A stretch of DNA of 55,917 bases from an uncultured Opitutia bacterium. Its GTDB lineage: Bacteria; Verrucomicrobiota; Verrucomicrobiia; Opitutales; Opitutaceae. Each line of letters begins with the position of its first letter. Position 1 is the first letter of the stretch. Below the pieces are notes generated by a model, which saw only the letters and a list, made by a program, of their open reading frames with translations, was not told the origin of the DNA and ran no database searches. The stretch lies in NCBI GenBank assembly GCA_903872505.1, contig CAIQKV010000092.1, positions 1 to 55,917 on the forward strand, read 5' to 3'. This document shows, piece by piece, positions 9,677-24,915 of the stretch. A program made the position numbers and the translations under genes.

Positions 9677-12043
9677 TCAATCGAGCGCCTTGAGCGCGCT
9701 CACGAGGTCGATGGCGGCGAGCTTGCGCGCGGCGAACAGCGCCGACAATGCCGAAGCGACGGCGACCACCAGGACCGCGAAGGCGTAGTTGGCGGTCGTG
9801 AGGACGAGGGGCAGCCGGACCGTCTCGGTGTTCACCGTGGTGATGATGCCGCGCGCGAAGGCGGAGCCGAGCACCAGCCCGAGCGGCAGCGCGGCGAGCG
9901 TGAGCAGCACGAGTTCGCCCACGAGCACCGCGCCCACCTCGCCCCGGCTGAACCCGAGCACGCGCAGCGTGGCCAGCTCGCGCGAACGCTCGGACAGCGA
10001 GATGCGCGCGCTGTTGTAGATGATGCCGAAGGCCACGACCGTGGCGAAGAACATGTAGATTTTCTGCAGGAGCCCGATGCTGGCGGCGGTCGTCTTGCGG
10101 AAACCCTCGCGGATGGAATTCTTGATGATGCAGCCCGCGAGGCGCGGCGTGTCCTTGACCGCCCGCAGGAATTCCGGCCAGCGGCCGGCCGCAACGACGA
10201 GGTGTGCGCCGCTGATGCGGTCGCCCTCGAGCAGCAGGCGGTTGAGCGCGGAAATCTCCATGTAGGCGGCGAGCCCGGAGAAATCCTCCGCGAGCCCGGC
10301 CACGGGCACGGTGAGTTCACGTTCCTCGCCCTCGAGGACCTTGGCGACGACCATGTCGCCGGGGTGTACCTGGAGGATGTCGGCGAGCTTGGCGGAGATC
10401 ATGATCCCGCGGGGCGGCAGCGGGAGCTGCCGCGGGTGCGCGTCGATCACCCGGCTCAGCGTGCCCTCCGCCGGCAGGCCCTGCAGGAGCACGCGCCGCA
10501 TGACCGGCCCGGCGCGCAACTCGACCGGCACGTAGCGAAAAGGCTCCGCGTGCATCACGCCGGGCAGGTGGCGGAAGTCCGCGAGGCCGCGGGCGGGGCC
10601 CGGCTCGACGAGCGAGAGGGTGACGGTCTGCCGCTGCACGATGTCCCACTGGAAATCGATGACGTAGGCGACCCCGTCGCGGAACGAGTTCGGCACGACG
10701 AGGATCGCCGTGGCCAGCGCGAGTGCGAGGCAGGTGAGCGCGCTGCGCACGGGCCGGCGCTCGATGTTGCGGAGCGACATCCGGAACGAGGCGCTGAACC
10801 AGCGCGCGGCGCCGAGCCGCTCGAGGAGCGCGGGGCGGTAGCGCGCGGGCGCCTCGGGGCGCATCGCCTCGGCGGGGGCCAGGCGCACGGCGCGGCGCAC
10901 CGCGCCCGCCACGCCGGTGAACGCCGCCAGCGCGCTCACGGCGGCGGCGACGACGAGCACGCGGGTATCGAGGAGGAAATCGAGCGACGGGAAGCGGAAA
11001 AAAATATGGTACATGCCCACGAGGCGCCCGCCGAGAAAGACGCCGCCGACGCCGCCGAGGCCGACGCCCGCGACGACGATGGCGAGCGAGAACTTGAAGT
11101 AGTGCGCGCCGACCTGCGCATTGCTGAAGCCGCACGCCTTGAGCATGGCGATCTGCTCGCGCTGCAGCGCGACCTGGCGGCTCATCACCGAGTTCGTCAT
11201 GAACGCGGCGACGCTGAGAAACACGAGCGGGAACGCGATCGAGAGCCCCTGCAGCACGCGGATCTCGTCGTCGACGCGGCGGTGGGACGGGTGGTTGGAG
11301 CGGCCGTACGCGCCGCGCCCGCCGTAGGGCGCGAGCAGGCGGTCCACGGCGGCGATGACGGCGCCCTCCGCGGCGCCGGGCGCGAGGGCGATCGCCACGT
11401 TGTTGAACGCGCCGTAGAGCTGGAACGCGGTGGCGAGTTCCTTGTAGGGCATCCAGAAGACGCCGTAGGTCTTGTTGTCGGGCAGGGCGGAATTGGGCGG
11501 CGCCTCGAACACGAATTCCGGCGACAGCGCGATGCCGGAGAGGCGGAAGGTCTGCTTGGTGCCGTTGAGCACGGCGGCGAGGGTGTCGCCGGGCCGCAGC
11601 CCGTGCGCCTCGGCGAAGGCCTCGCCGGCGGCGAGTTCGTGGCGGGTGGTCTGGCTGAGGGGAAGCCGGCCGGCCCGGAGATAAACCCGGTTGAGCACGG
11701 ACTCGCCGTGCTCGGGCAGCGAGTTGAGCAGGCCGACGGCCGGCACGTCGAGGCCGGGCACGTCGAGCGTGACCTGCATCGCAATGCTGGTCTGCACGGT
11801 GGCGACGCCGGGGATGGCGGCCAGCTGGGTGCGCACGGAGTTGGGCGCGCGCTTCAGCCGGGCAAACACCTGGGCGAAATGGTTGTGCTCGTAGTAGACG
11901 TCGCGCGTCGTCCCGAGCGACAGGATCAGCGAGCGCGTCATGATCATCATCGCCAGCCCGCAGGCCATCACGAGCGCCACGGCGAGGGCCTGGGACTTGA
12001 GCGCGTAGAGGTCGCGGAGGAGCTTGCGGTCGAGGAGGCTCAT
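9677..12043 (-). CDS. ABC transporter permease with two FtsX domains
   Basis: The 788-residue protein has a first helix near residues 18-40 ([17 protein letters not shown]), a large periplasmic part, and a block of three helices from about residue 270 ([17 protein letters not shown]). A second copy of the same layout begins near residue 435 ([20 protein letters not shown]) and ends with three helices. This two-unit FtsX arrangement is that of large MacB/LolE-like exporters acting on envelope substrates. It lies 13 bases after the ATPase gene and 13 bases before the fusion protein gene, so one operon is likely. No frame break is seen. Confidence 0.9.
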   Translation of the reverse strand: MSLLDRKLLRDLYALKSQALAVALVMACGLAMMIMTRSLILSLGTTRDVYYEHNHFAQVFARLKRAPNSVRTQLAAIPGVATVQTSIAMQVTLDVPGLDVPAVGLLNSLPEHGESVLNRVYLRAGRLPLSQTTRHELAAGEAFAEAHGLRPGDTLAAVLNGTKQTFRLSGIALSPEFVFEAPPNSALPDNKTYGVFWMPYKELATAFQLYGAFNNVAIALAPGAAEGAVIAAVDRLLAPYGGRGAYGRSNHPSHRRVDDEIRVLQGLSIAFPLVFLSVAAFMTNSVMSRQVALQREQIAMLKACGFSNAQVGAHYFKFSLAIVVAGVGLGGVGGVFLGGRLVGMYHIFFRFPSLDFLLDTRVLVVAAAVSALAAFTGVAGAVRRAVRLAPAEAMRPEAPARYRPALLERLGAARWFSASFRMSLRNIERRPVRSALTCLALALATAILVVPNSFRDGVAYVIDFQWDIVQRQTVTLSLVEPGPARGLADFRHLPGVMHAEPFRYVPVELRAGPVMRRVLLQGLPAEGTLSRVIDAHPRQLPLPPRGIMISAKLADILQVHPGDMVVAKVLEGEERELTVPVAGLAEDFSGLAAYMEISALNRLLLEGDRISGAHLVVAAGRWPEFLRAVKDTPRLAGCIIKNSIREGFRKTTAASIGLLQKIYMFFATVVAFGIIYNSARISLSERSRELATLRVLGFSRGEVGAVLVGELVLLTLAALPLGLVLGSAFARGIITTVNTETVRLPLVLTTANYAFAVLVVAVASALSALFAARKLAAIDLVSALKALD

Positions 12044-12056
12044 GCGGGGCGGAAAC

Positions 12057-12809
<753 letters not shown>

Positions 12810-12867
12810 GGACAGCCGGACTCTTGCTGGACCAAGCCGGCAGCGGCAACGCGCAAAAACCCGGTCG

Positions 12868-13401
12868 TCAGGAGGCCGGCAACAACGTGCGCTCGGGCGT
12901 GCCGATGAATTGCACGCGCCGCACCCGCCAGCCATCGGGTGTTCGCACCCAATCGTGATGCTCGCGATAACGGAGCCGGAGTCGCGCCACCACGCCGGTG
13001 CCCGCGGCCCGCTCCACGCGCACCATCGTCTGCGTGATCTCGACCTCGGCCGCGTCCGCCCCGGTCAGGACGATGCGGTCAACGTGGGTATCCAGCGACT
13101 CGATCGCGACCACCCGCGCAAAGAGGGCCTTCGTGCGCGCAATGAAACCAGCGCGATCAAAGCTGACCCCGTCCGGGCCCGTGAAATGCCAGTCCGGGGT
13201 GCCGGATTGCACGATGCCGGCGGCCGACTTGGCCAGGATCGCATCGCGAATTCCGGCGATCTTGGCGGCGATCTCCTGCCGGTCGGCCTCGGGTGACTGC
13301 ACCCCGCGGGGGGCAGTTGCACAGCCGCCTAGGCAAATAACGGCGGCCAGGGCCGCCAGCTGCGGTCGTTGCAGCCAACTCAGCGCAGGAGGGTTTTTCA
13401 T
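12868..13401 (-). CDS. Putative lipoprotein with SnoaL/DUF4440-like fold
   Basis: The 177-residue protein starts [20 protein letters not shown] and has a lipobox LGGC around residue 28, so membrane anchoring by lipidation is expected. The mature part ([20 protein letters not shown] ... [17 protein letters not shown] ... [10 protein letters not shown]) looks like the NTF2/SnoaL-like DUF4440 fold of small ligand-binding or scaffold proteins. No catalytic residues can be named. It lies 58 bases upstream of the ABC ATPase gene on the same strand and may be co-transcribed with the exporter. Confidence 0.72.
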   Translation of the reverse strand: MKNPPALSWLQRPQLAALAAVICLGGCATAPRGVQSPEADRQEIAAKIAGIRDAILAKSAAGIVQSGTPDWHFTGPDGVSFDRAGFIARTKALFARVVAIESLDTHVDRIVLTGADAAEVEITQTMVRVERAAGTGVVARLRLRYREHHDWVRTPDGWRVRRVQFIGTPERTLLPAS

Positions 13402-13451
13402 GATTTGAAGGCGACGGGTTGAAATCGGAGACCGGAAAAACGATCCCGCGG

Positions 13452-14357
13452 TCACGATGGCGTCAGCATTGGCCGGCCGAGATTGAACGCAATGAAACGC
13501 GGATGCTCCGGCGGCGGATCGTTGGGCTGGTGCAGCGCGAGGTAAATCTGGCCGTCGAAGCCGGCAAAAATCATGGCGTGGCCGCCGTTATCGGGGAAGA
13601 ACGCCGTGGCGTCGCAGGTCCACGGGCCGGCGAGTTCGCCCGAGGTCGAGCGGGCAATCCCGGTCGCGTAGTTGGTCTCGTTCCAGCTCGAGAACAGCAG
13701 GCAGAGTTCGCCGGCGGGGGACCGAAACGGAAACGCGCCGTCGGCGACGTAGCAGGGCGGCAGGCCTTTGGCGTCGCGCGCCTTCTGCCACGGCGGCGGG
13801 CGCACCCACGGCGCGGCATTGACGGGGAAAAGATCCACGGCCGGGCCCGCGGCCGCGCCGAGGTCCTCGCGCAAGGGCAGGGCGGAGTAGCGTCCGACCG
13901 CGATAGCCGGCCAGTCGCGGCTGAAAATCATCCAGGGCGCGCCGTCACGGGCCACAAACAGCGTGCCGTCGAGGCAGGCGCAGCCGGCAGGCGTGACCGG
14001 GACCGGGCCGTGCGGGCGGAATGGTCCCACTGGATGGTCGGCGACGAGGATCTGGGTGCCGAGCGGCATTTGCCCCGACCGGAAGGTCGCGAACATGTAG
14101 TAGCGTCCACGCCAGGCATGCACCTCGGGCGCCCAGAAACATTCCGTGCCCCAAAAGCCGGGCTCCGGGCGGAACGCCGGGAAGGGCCCCTCCCAGTGGA
14201 TCAGGTCGCGGCTGCGATACGTGTCGAAACCCTCGCCCGGGTGTCCGCCCCACGGATTCTTGTCCGTCGTGCCGTACAAATAATAAACCCGCTCGGCCGC
14301 CACCGGCAGCACGAACGGGTCGCGAAGCTTGATCTCGCTGGCGCGCAGGAGGCCCAT
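13452..14357 (-). CDS. Glycoside hydrolase family 43-like protein
   Basis: The 301-residue protein starts MGLLRASEIKLRDPFVLP. The early RDPF motif matches the catalytic-base region of five-bladed beta-propeller GH43/GH117-type enzymes. Blade-like repeats follow: YYLYGTTD, FDTYRSRDLIHWEGP, FWAPEVHAWRGRYYMFAT, CLDGTLFVARDGAPWMIF. The Glu in WAPEVH and the later acidic residues are candidate catalytic sites. There is no signal peptide, so a cytoplasmic role is likely. Substrate is unknown; arabinose- or xylose-containing glycans are the usual targets of the family. The upstream part of the frame overlaps the 3' region of recA and is not used. Confidence 0.78.
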   Translation of the reverse strand: MGLLRASEIKLRDPFVLPVAAERVYYLYGTTDKNPWGGHPGEGFDTYRSRDLIHWEGPFPAFRPEPGFWGTECFWAPEVHAWRGRYYMFATFRSGQMPLGTQILVADHPVGPFRPHGPVPVTPAGCACLDGTLFVARDGAPWMIFSRDWPAIAVGRYSALPLREDLGAAAGPAVDLFPVNAAPWVRPPPWQKARDAKGLPPCYVADGAFPFRSPAGELCLLFSSWNETNYATGIARSTSGELAGPWTCDATAFFPDNGGHAMIFAGFDGQIYLALHQPNDPPPEHPRFIAFNLGRPMLTPS

Positions 14358-14389
14358 GATGCGGACGCCGCGGGAGCGCGCCGCGGCGA

Positions 14390-15457
14390 TTACTCCGCCG
14401 CGCCGGTGATGACGGCGCCGCCGACCACGTTCACCTTGGCGAGCACGGCCTGGGTGATCTTCTCGGCGAGCTCGGGCTTTTCCTTGAGCGCGGCCTTGGC
14501 GGCGTCGCGGCCCTGGCCGACGAGCGCGCCCTCGTAGGCGATCCACGCGCCCTTCTTCTCGAGCACCTTGTGCTCGAGCCCGAGGTCGAGGAGCGAGCCG
14601 AGCTGGGAGATGCCCTCGTCGTACATGATGTCGAACTCCACCTCGGTGAACGGCGGGGCGACCTTGTTCTTCACCACCTTGATCTTGGTGCGGTTGCCGA
14701 TGACCTTGCCCTCGGGCGTCTTGATCTGGTCCTTGCGGCGGATGTCGATGCGGATGGACGAGAAGAACTTCAGCGCGCGGCCGCCCTACGTGGTCTCGGG
14801 GTTGCCGAACATCACGCCGATCTTCTCACGGATCTGGTTGGTGAAGATGCACACGCAGTTCGTCTTACTGACGACGGCGGTGAGGCGGCGCATGGCCTGC
14901 GACATCAGCCGGGCCTGGCTGCCCATCGTCATGTCGCCCATCTGGCCGTCGAGCTCGGCCTTGGTGATGAGCGCGGCGACGGAGTCGAGCACGATGACGT
15001 CGATGCTGTTGGAGCGGATGAGCGTCTCCATGATGTTGAGTGCATCCTCGCCGCTGTCGGGCTGGGAGACGAGGAGGTCGTCGAGGTTCACCCCGACGAC
15101 GCGGGCATATTTCGGGTCGAGCGCGTGCTCGACGTCGATGAACGCGGCGAGGCCGCCCTTTTTCTGGGCCTCGGCGATGACGCTGAGGCAGAAGGTGGTC
15201 TTGCCGGAGGATTCCGGGCCGTAGATCTCGATGATGCGGCCCTTGGGCAGGCCGCCGACGCCGAGGGCGAGGTCGATCGCGAGCGAGCCGGTGGAGAGGG
15301 TCTCAACCTTCATCCGCTGGTTGCTGCCGAGGCGCATGATCGAGCCGTCGCCGAACTGCTTCGTGATGGAGGAGAGGGCGAGCTCGATGTTCTTTTCGCG
15401 GACGTGGGCGGCGGCGGGGGCGGGGCTGGCGGATTTGGCGGGGGCGGCTTTGGACAT
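14390..15457 (-). pseudogene. recA: recA, interrupted by an in-frame TAG codon
   Basis: The frame starts [17 protein letters not shown] and carries the RecA core, with Walker [10 protein letters not shown] near residue 80 and [19 protein letters not shown]. At codon 224 (14788-14786) a TAG stop replaces the residue between PETT and [10 protein letters not shown], where other RecA proteins have Thr or Pro. The rest of the protein continues in the same frame to 14390 ([20 protein letters not shown] and a normal C-terminus), giving 354 sense codons in total. Ending here would remove the end of DNA-binding loop L2 and the remaining third of the protein. Six other genes in this window end in TAG, so TAG is a normal stop. 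Sequencing error, a true mutation and readthrough all remain possible. Confidence 0.9.
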
Positions 15458-15560
15458 GGCGGGGAGGGAGTTGGCGGTGACGATTAAAAAGTGAAGTTCA
15501 AGTTGGGCCGCACGCGAGGCGAGGCAAGCGCGGAGCGGCGTTCGGCCGTATCTTTTCCGT

Positions 15561-15602
15561 AAACCCCGCCCCGCCGCGCGTGCCGGTGGGGCGGGACGGG
15601 TT
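15561..15602 (-). terminator. Hairpin after the epimerase gene
   Basis: A GC-rich stem (about 12 pairs, CCCCGCCCCGCC against GGTGGGGCGGG) is followed on the minus strand by TTTACG. It starts right after the epimerase stop codon. The T-run is short, so termination strength is uncertain. The remaining sequence down to recA (15458-15560) shows no gene. Confidence 0.5.
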
Positions 15603-16580
15603 TTAGGCGTGGCGGTAGTAGGCCTTGAACCAATCGACGAACTGGCGCAGGCCGTCCTCCAGCGAGACCTTGGGGGTGAAGCCGATGGCGCCGTGCAGGC
15701 GCTCGATGCTGGCGCAGGTCTCGATCATGTCGCCCGGCTGGGCCGGGAGCAGCTCGAGCTGCGCGGTCCGCCCGAGCAGCTGCTCGAGCATCCGGACAAA
15801 GAGCAGCACCTCCACGGGGCGGTGGTGGCCGATGTTGAAGAGGCGGAAGGGCGGGACGGGCGGCGGCACGGGCGGGTAGAGGAGCACCTTCACGACACCG
15901 TCCACGATGTCGTCCACGTAGGTGAAATCGCGCCGGCACTTGCCGTGGTTGAAGAGGCGGAGCGGCGTGCCCTCGCAGATGGCCTTCGAGAAGATGGTCG
16001 GCGCCATGTCCGGCCGGCTCCACGGCCCGTAGACGGTGAAGAACCGCAGGCCGGTGACGTTCAGCCCGTGCAGGTGGGCGTAGCTGTGCGCCATCAGCTC
16101 GTTGCTTTTCTTGGTCGCGCCGTAGAAGGAGATCGGCCGGTCGGTGTTGGCGTCCTCGTGGAACGGCACCGTGGCGCCCGCGCCGTAGACGCTGCTCGAG
16201 GAGGCGAACACGAGGTGCTTCGGCGGGAGCTTGCGGCAGGCCTCGAGGACGCTGAGGAAGCCCGCGAGGTTGCTGTGCACGTAGGCCGCGGGGTTTTCCA
16301 TGCTGTAGCGCACGCCGGCCTGCGCGCCGAGGTGGATCACGTAGTCGGGCCGGTAGTTCGCGTGGATCCCCCCGAACGCCGCCGCGTCGGCGAAATCCGC
16401 CTGCACGAAGCGAAAGCCCTCCAGCTGGGCGAGCTCGGCCAGCCGCGCGCGCTTGAGCTCGACCGAGTAGTAGTCGTTGAGGTTGTCCACGCCGAGCACG
16501 TCGCAGCGGTTGGTGCCGGCCAGCCGGCGGGCCACATGGTAACCGATGAACCCGGCGGCGCCGGTCACGAGGACTTTCAT
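15603..16580 (-). CDS. NAD-dependent epimerase, probable UDP-glucuronate 4-epimerase
   Basis: The 325-residue short-chain dehydrogenase fold protein has the NAD-binding [11 protein letters not shown] motif at the N-terminus, [10 protein letters not shown] after it, and the catalytic Ser/Tyr-x3-Lys pattern in SSSSVYG and [10 protein letters not shown]. The wording [15 protein letters not shown] is typical of UDP-glucuronate 4-epimerases, which supply UDP-galacturonate for cell-surface polysaccharides. Related UDP-glucose epimerases and dTDP-glucose dehydratases share the fold, so substrate is inferred. It appears to be a single-gene unit ahead of recA. Confidence 0.85.
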   Translation of the reverse strand: MKVLVTGAAGFIGYHVARRLAGTNRCDVLGVDNLNDYYSVELKRARLAELAQLEGFRFVQADFADAAAFGGIHANYRPDYVIHLGAQAGVRYSMENPAAYVHSNLAGFLSVLEACRKLPPKHLVFASSSSVYGAGATVPFHEDANTDRPISFYGATKKSNELMAHSYAHLHGLNVTGLRFFTVYGPWSRPDMAPTIFSKAICEGTPLRLFNHGKCRRDFTYVDDIVDGVVKVLLYPPVPPPVPPFRLFNIGHHRPVEVLLFVRMLEQLLGRTAQLELLPAQPGDMIETCASIERLHGAIGFTPKVSLEDGLRQFVDWFKAYYRHA

Positions 16581-16656
16581 CCCGGGCGTGATACGCGAGC
16601 GCGTGCCGGGCGGCTAGGAAATTGTAGGCGGGCGTCCCGGGCGCCGGCGCCGCGCC

Positions 16657-17526
16657 TCAGCACGAGACGTTTTTCCCCTCGCCGCCGAAGTGCCGCAGCC
16701 GCTCCTCGGGCGGCACCTTCGGGGTCCCGGCCGGCAGGTAGTGAAACTGCAGCGCGCGCCGGCGTTTCGGCGAGGAATTGTGCGGCGTGCCGTGGGGCAA
16801 CATGCCGTCGAAGAGCAGGAGGCCGCCGGGTTTCAGCGGCACGGCGACCGACTTGGTGCCGAGGATCGTCTGGTCGCAAATCTGCCAGTCGCGGCGCTGG
16901 AAGTGGAGGATCGGGCCCTCCTTATGCCGGCCGGGCAGGAGCTGCATGCAGCCGTTCTCGACCGTGGCCTCATCGAGCGCGATCCAGACCCCAACCACGG
17001 GCGTGCCGAGGGCATATTCGAAGTAGGCCTTGTCCTGGTGCCACGGTTTTTCGCGGCCGAGGCGGGGCGGCTTGATCAGCGCCATGTCCTGGAACAGCTC
17101 CGGCTCGGCCCCCCCAAGGAGGGGTCGGAGCGCGCGCCGGAGTTCCGGGTGGTGCGAGAGGGCCTTGAGCCGGGCGTCGAATTCGATGAACACCCCGAGC
17201 TTGCGCACGGCGTCCTGGCGCTGCTCCGGCCCGAGCGTGGGGAGGATCTCCTTCGCCTTCCCCTCGAAGTAGACGTGCTTGAAATCCGGTCGCGTGCCCA
17301 TGATCAGGTCCACCAGCCCGGCGGTGGCGGCCTGCACCTCGGCGGGCGTGAAGGCCTGCCGCACCACGAGATAACCGTGCTCGCGATAAAACGCGACCTG
17401 CGCGGGCCCGATGTCCGCAAGGTGCTCAACCCCGTCCGCAACGGCCGCGGGCTGGTACAGCTCCGGCGGGTGCAGGTCGGCGACGACGTCGAACAGGACC
17501 GGCTCAGGGGTCGGCGGGGTGCTCAT
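16657..17526 (-). CDS. Phytanoyl-CoA dioxygenase family protein
   Basis: The 289-residue protein belongs to the Fe(II)/2-oxoglutarate-dependent PhyH group. The metal-binding His-x-Asp is in KPWHQDKAYFEY, the typical ENGCMQLLPGRHKEGP strand follows, and the distal His is in GMLPHGTPHNSS, with RRRALQFHY giving the 2-oxoglutarate-binding Arg. The ATG at 17526 gives MSTPPTPEPVLFDVV. It is divergent from the glutaredoxin gene with a 147-base gap. Substrate is unknown; bacterial members act on varied small molecules. The phytanoyl-CoA name is a family name only. Confidence 0.85.
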   Translation of the reverse strand: MSTPPTPEPVLFDVVADLHPPELYQPAAVADGVEHLADIGPAQVAFYREHGYLVVRQAFTPAEVQAATAGLVDLIMGTRPDFKHVYFEGKAKEILPTLGPEQRQDAVRKLGVFIEFDARLKALSHHPELRRALRPLLGGAEPELFQDMALIKPPRLGREKPWHQDKAYFEYALGTPVVGVWIALDEATVENGCMQLLPGRHKEGPILHFQRRDWQICDQTILGTKSVAVPLKPGGLLLFDGMLPHGTPHNSSPKRRRALQFHYLPAGTPKVPPEERLRHFGGEGKNVSC

Positions 17527-17612
17527 GCGGACCCGGAGAAAGGCATAATTCCCTCTGAGCGCAAATCCGAATGCGCCCCGGGGGATATGCCAAAGATTTC
17601 CGAAAGTTCCGC

Positions 17613-17640
17613 TTGCCGGCGAAAAACCACGCCCTATAGC
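17613..17640 (+). promoter_or_regulatory. Candidate sigma-70 promoter for the glutaredoxin gene
   Basis: TTGCCG (17613-17618) and TATAGC (17635-17640) are separated by 16 bases and lie 33 bases ahead of the glutaredoxin ATG. Both boxes are near consensus, which is unusual in this GC-rich window. It lies in the divergent gap with the PhyH-like gene. Confidence 0.5.
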
Positions 17641-17673
17641 TTGCGACGTTTTTCGCCCCGAGTATCCTGCCGC

Positions 17674-18009
17674 ATGAATATCAAAGCCTATCTTAAGCCG
17701 CAATGCGGCTGGTCCAACGGCGTCCGCGCCGTCCTGCGCAAGCACGGACTCGGATTCGAGGACATCGACATTATCAACAACCGCGAGAACTACGCGGAGA
17801 TGGTGCAGAAGTCCGGCCAGCCGCTCTCCCCGTGCGTGGAGATCGACGGCGTCATGCTCGCCGACATTTCCGGCGAGGAAGTCGAAAATTACCTGCTGAG
17901 CAATGACCTGGTGAAACCGACGGATGTCCCGCTCGACACGCCCACCAACGCGGGCTGCTCGGACGAGGACCACGCCAAGATGGCCACGAAAACGATCCGC
18001 TTCTTCTGA
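17674..18009 (+). CDS. Glutaredoxin-like protein with CGWS active site
   Basis: The 111-residue protein begins MNIKAYLKPQCGWSNGVRAV and has a thioredoxin fold. The active site reads CGWS, so it has one cysteine like monothiol glutaredoxins (CGFS) and not the dithiol CPYC pair. The cis-proline loop SGQPLSPCVEIDG and the glycine-aspartate-like GEEVENYL segment are present. A C-terminal tail of about 25 residues (DVPLDTPTNAGCSDEDHAKM) adds another cysteine. Roles in iron-sulfur cluster transfer or glutathione-linked reduction are possible. It has its own promoter and terminator, so it is probably monocistronic. Confidence 0.85.
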   Translation: MNIKAYLKPQCGWSNGVRAVLRKHGLGFEDIDIINNRENYAEMVQKSGQPLSPCVEIDGVMLADISGEEVENYLLSNDLVKPTDVPLDTPTNAGCSDEDHAKMATKTIRFF

Positions 18010-18043
18010 CGCTGAAAGCCGCGATCGACGAATTAACCTTCCC

Positions 18044-18080
18044 GGGCCGGCTCTCGCAAATCGCGACCGGCCCTTTTTTT
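18044..18080 (+). terminator. Intrinsic terminator after the glutaredoxin gene
   Basis: The stem GGGCCGG/CCGGCCC (18044-18050 and 18067-18073), with an inner TCGC/GCGA pairing, is followed by seven T residues. It stands 35 bases after the stop codon and isolates the glutaredoxin gene from gltB. Confidence 0.9.
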
Positions 18081-18138
18081 GCCCCGACCCCTCCGCCCTG
18101 AACCGGCACACTTTCCGCTCCCTGCCTTTCCCCACCTG

Positions 18139-22782
<4,644 letters not shown>

Positions 22783-22794
22783 CCAACTTCACCC

Positions 22795-24276
22795 ATGGGC
22801 AAGCCAACCGGATTCATCGAATACCTGCGGGAACTGCCCGTGGACCGCGCGCCGCTCGACCGCGTGCGCGACTGGAAGGAATTTCACCACCACATGGAGG
22901 AGAAGAAGCTCCGCCACCAGGGCGCGCGCTGCATGGATTGCGGCGTGCCGTTCTGCCATACCGGCAAGCTCATCAGCGGCATGGCGTCGGGCTGCCCGAT
23001 CAACAACCTGATCCCCGAGTGGAACGACCTCGTCTACCGCGGGCTGTGGAAAGAGGCGCTGCTCCGGCTGCACAAGACCAACAATTTTCCCGAGTTCACC
23101 GGCCGGGTCTGCCCGGCCCCCTGCGAGGGCTCGTGCGTGCTCGGCATCAACAGCCCGCCCGTCACGATCAAGAACATCGAGGCCGCGATCACCGATCGCG
23201 GCTGGGAGGAGGGCTGGGTTGTCCCGGAGGCGCCGAAGGTGCGCACGGGCAAGAAGGTGGCCGTCATCGGCTCCGGCCCGTCCGGGCTTTCCGCCGCCGC
23301 GCAGCTCAATCTCGCCGGCCACACGGTGACGGTCTTCGAGCGCGCCGACCGTCCGGGCGGCCTGCTGATGTACGGCATCCCGAACATGAAGCTCGACAAG
23401 CAGGAGATCGTGCTCCGCCGCATCCGGCACATGGAGCAGGAGGGCATCAAGTTCATCTGCAACGCCAACGTCGGCGACAACGTCGAGCCGCAGATCTTCC
23501 TCAACGAATTCGACGCCACGGTCATCTGCACCGGCGCGACCCAGCCGCGCGACCTGCCGATCGAGGGCCGTAACCTCAAGGGCGTGCACTTCGCGATGGA
23601 GTTTCTCACCGCCAACACCAAGGCCGTCCTCGCCGACCAGGGCCCCAGCCCGATCCACGGCGGCGGCAAGGATGTCGTCGTGATCGGCGGCGGTGACACC
23701 GGCACGGACTGTTCGGGCACCTCGATGCGCCACGGCTGCAAGAGCCTCCTGCAAATCGAGATCCTGCCGAAGCCCCCGCTCGAGCGCGCGGGCGACAACC
23801 CGTGGCCGGAATGGCCGAAGGTCTACAAAATGGACTACGGCCAGGAGGAGGCCGCGGCCAAGTTCGGGGCGGACCCGCGCATTTATCTCACCACGGTGAA
23901 GAAGTTCATCGGCGACGCCGAGGGCCGGGTGAAGGAACTCGTGACCGTCGAAATCAAGTGGGCGAAGAACGAGAAGGGCCAGTTTGTGCCGCAAGAGCAG
24001 CCGGGCACCGAAAAGACCCGCCCGGCGCAGCTCGTGCTGCTGGCGATGGGCTTTCTCGGGCCCGAGCAGGCGCTGCTCAAGGAAATCGGGGTCGAGACCG
24101 ACCCGCGCAGCAACATCAAGGCGGACTACGGCACCTTCGGCACCAGCATTCCCGGCGTCTTCGCGGCGGGCGACTGCCGCCGCGGCCAAAGCCTCGTGGT
24201 CTGGGCGATCAACGAGGGCCGCGCCGCGGCCCGGGAATGCGATCGCTACCTGATGGGCTCGACCGACCTGCCGTAG
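22795..24276 (+). CDS. gltD: Glutamate synthase (NADPH) small subunit
   Basis: GOGAT beta oxidises NADPH through FAD and passes electrons to the large subunit. The 493-residue protein has N-terminal cysteine clusters for [4Fe-4S] centres ([36 protein letters not shown]). The FAD motif [15 protein letters not shown] follows, with [20 protein letters not shown], the NADPH-binding [13 protein letters not shown], and the C-terminal FAD contact [16 protein letters not shown]. It lies 12 bases after gltB and forms an operon with it. The stop codon is TAG. Confidence 0.98.
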   Translation: MGKPTGFIEYLRELPVDRAPLDRVRDWKEFHHHMEEKKLRHQGARCMDCGVPFCHTGKLISGMASGCPINNLIPEWNDLVYRGLWKEALLRLHKTNNFPEFTGRVCPAPCEGSCVLGINSPPVTIKNIEAAITDRGWEEGWVVPEAPKVRTGKKVAVIGSGPSGLSAAAQLNLAGHTVTVFERADRPGGLLMYGIPNMKLDKQEIVLRRIRHMEQEGIKFICNANVGDNVEPQIFLNEFDATVICTGATQPRDLPIEGRNLKGVHFAMEFLTANTKAVLADQGPSPIHGGGKDVVVIGGGDTGTDCSGTSMRHGCKSLLQIEILPKPPLERAGDNPWPEWPKVYKMDYGQEEAAAKFGADPRIYLTTVKKFIGDAEGRVKELVTVEIKWAKNEKGQFVPQEQPGTEKTRPAQLVLLAMGFLGPEQALLKEIGVETDPRSNIKADYGTFGTSIPGVFAAGDCRRGQSLVVWAINEGRAAARECDRYLMGSTDLP

Positions 24277-24352
24277 CCTGTTCCAGGCTGCCGGTGCAGG
24301 CGGCCGGGTTCGCCGGCAACCACGGTATCGGGGGCGCCACCGCCCACGACCG

Positions 24353-24763
24353 TCATGATTCGCCGTACTCGGTGTGCCGGGTCAGGTCGGTGACGATGCT
24401 GTCGGAGTCGTCCCGGCCCCGCGTATCGGGCGGTAGGACCGGCTTGGCGGGTGCCGCTGGGGCCGGCTGCCGTTGGCGCCGGTTGGAGGACCGTTCAGTC
24501 CGGGGCACGAGCGTGTAAATCAGGTCGCACTCCATCGCCGCCGCGGCGCGGCGAAGCGAGGCCAGGGTGATTCGATCCTCCACCTCTGCCTGTTCGAAGG
24601 AGCGAACAGCGGGCGGCGTAACCTTCAACCGGCCAGCCATTTGAGCAAGCGTCAGGCCCAGTCTTTCCCTGACCGTGCGCAGCCAGCCCGATTCAGGCCG
24701 CACGATCTGCCCAATCGACAGTTTACGGTCCGTGGTGTCAGCCGGATTGCTGGAGGAATTCAT
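24353..24763 (-). CDS. XRE-family HTH protein resembling mobile mystery protein A
   Basis: The protein is 136 residues from the ATG at 24763, or 148 from an ATG at 24799. A helix-turn-helix is seen in GWLRTVRERLGLTLAQMAGR followed by KVTPPAVRSFEQAE. The stretch ITLASLRRAAAAMECDLIYTLVPR after it is the typical wording of mobile mystery protein A (TIGR02612-like), from memory of the family. The C-terminal third is Pro- and Arg-rich and disordered-looking. No Fic-domain partner (mobile mystery protein B) is adjacent. Two 14-bp direct repeats lie at its 5' end, so autoregulation is plausible. Confidence 0.72.
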   Translation of the reverse strand: MNSSSNPADTTDRKLSIGQIVRPESGWLRTVRERLGLTLAQMAGRLKVTPPAVRSFEQAEVEDRITLASLRRAAAAMECDLIYTLVPRTERSSNRRQRQPAPAAPAKPVLPPDTRGRDDSDSIVTDLTRHTEYGES

Positions 24764-24775
24764 TTTTAAATGTGT

Positions 24776-24821
24776 AGCTATAACTATACGTTTCGCCATG
24801 AGAGTAAAGCTATAACTATAC
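24776..24821. promoter_or_regulatory. Two 14-bp direct repeats at the XRE gene start
   Basis: The sequence AGCTATAACTATAC occurs exactly at 24776-24789 and again at 24808-24821, 32 bp apart start to start, close to three helical turns. Each copy contains the near-palindrome TATAACTATA. The repeats straddle the two possible start codons of the XRE gene. They look like operator sites for the encoded regulator; this is inferred from position and symmetry. Confidence 0.6.
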
Positions 24822-24915
24822 CTTTGGTCCGGGCGTGTCGCGACCGCCGATTTTTCGCGAATTTGTCACCAGGGGTCGGTGGCTGATGGGAACGCGACGT
24901 GCTATGCTGCCGGCC

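Noticed and set aside
14786..14788. Genome-wide recoding of TAG as an explanation for the recA stop
   Set aside because: pdxH, gltD, the amino-sugar kinase, the isoprenylcysteine-type methyltransferase, the acylase and a DUF5069 gene all end properly in TAG, so TAG works as a stop here.
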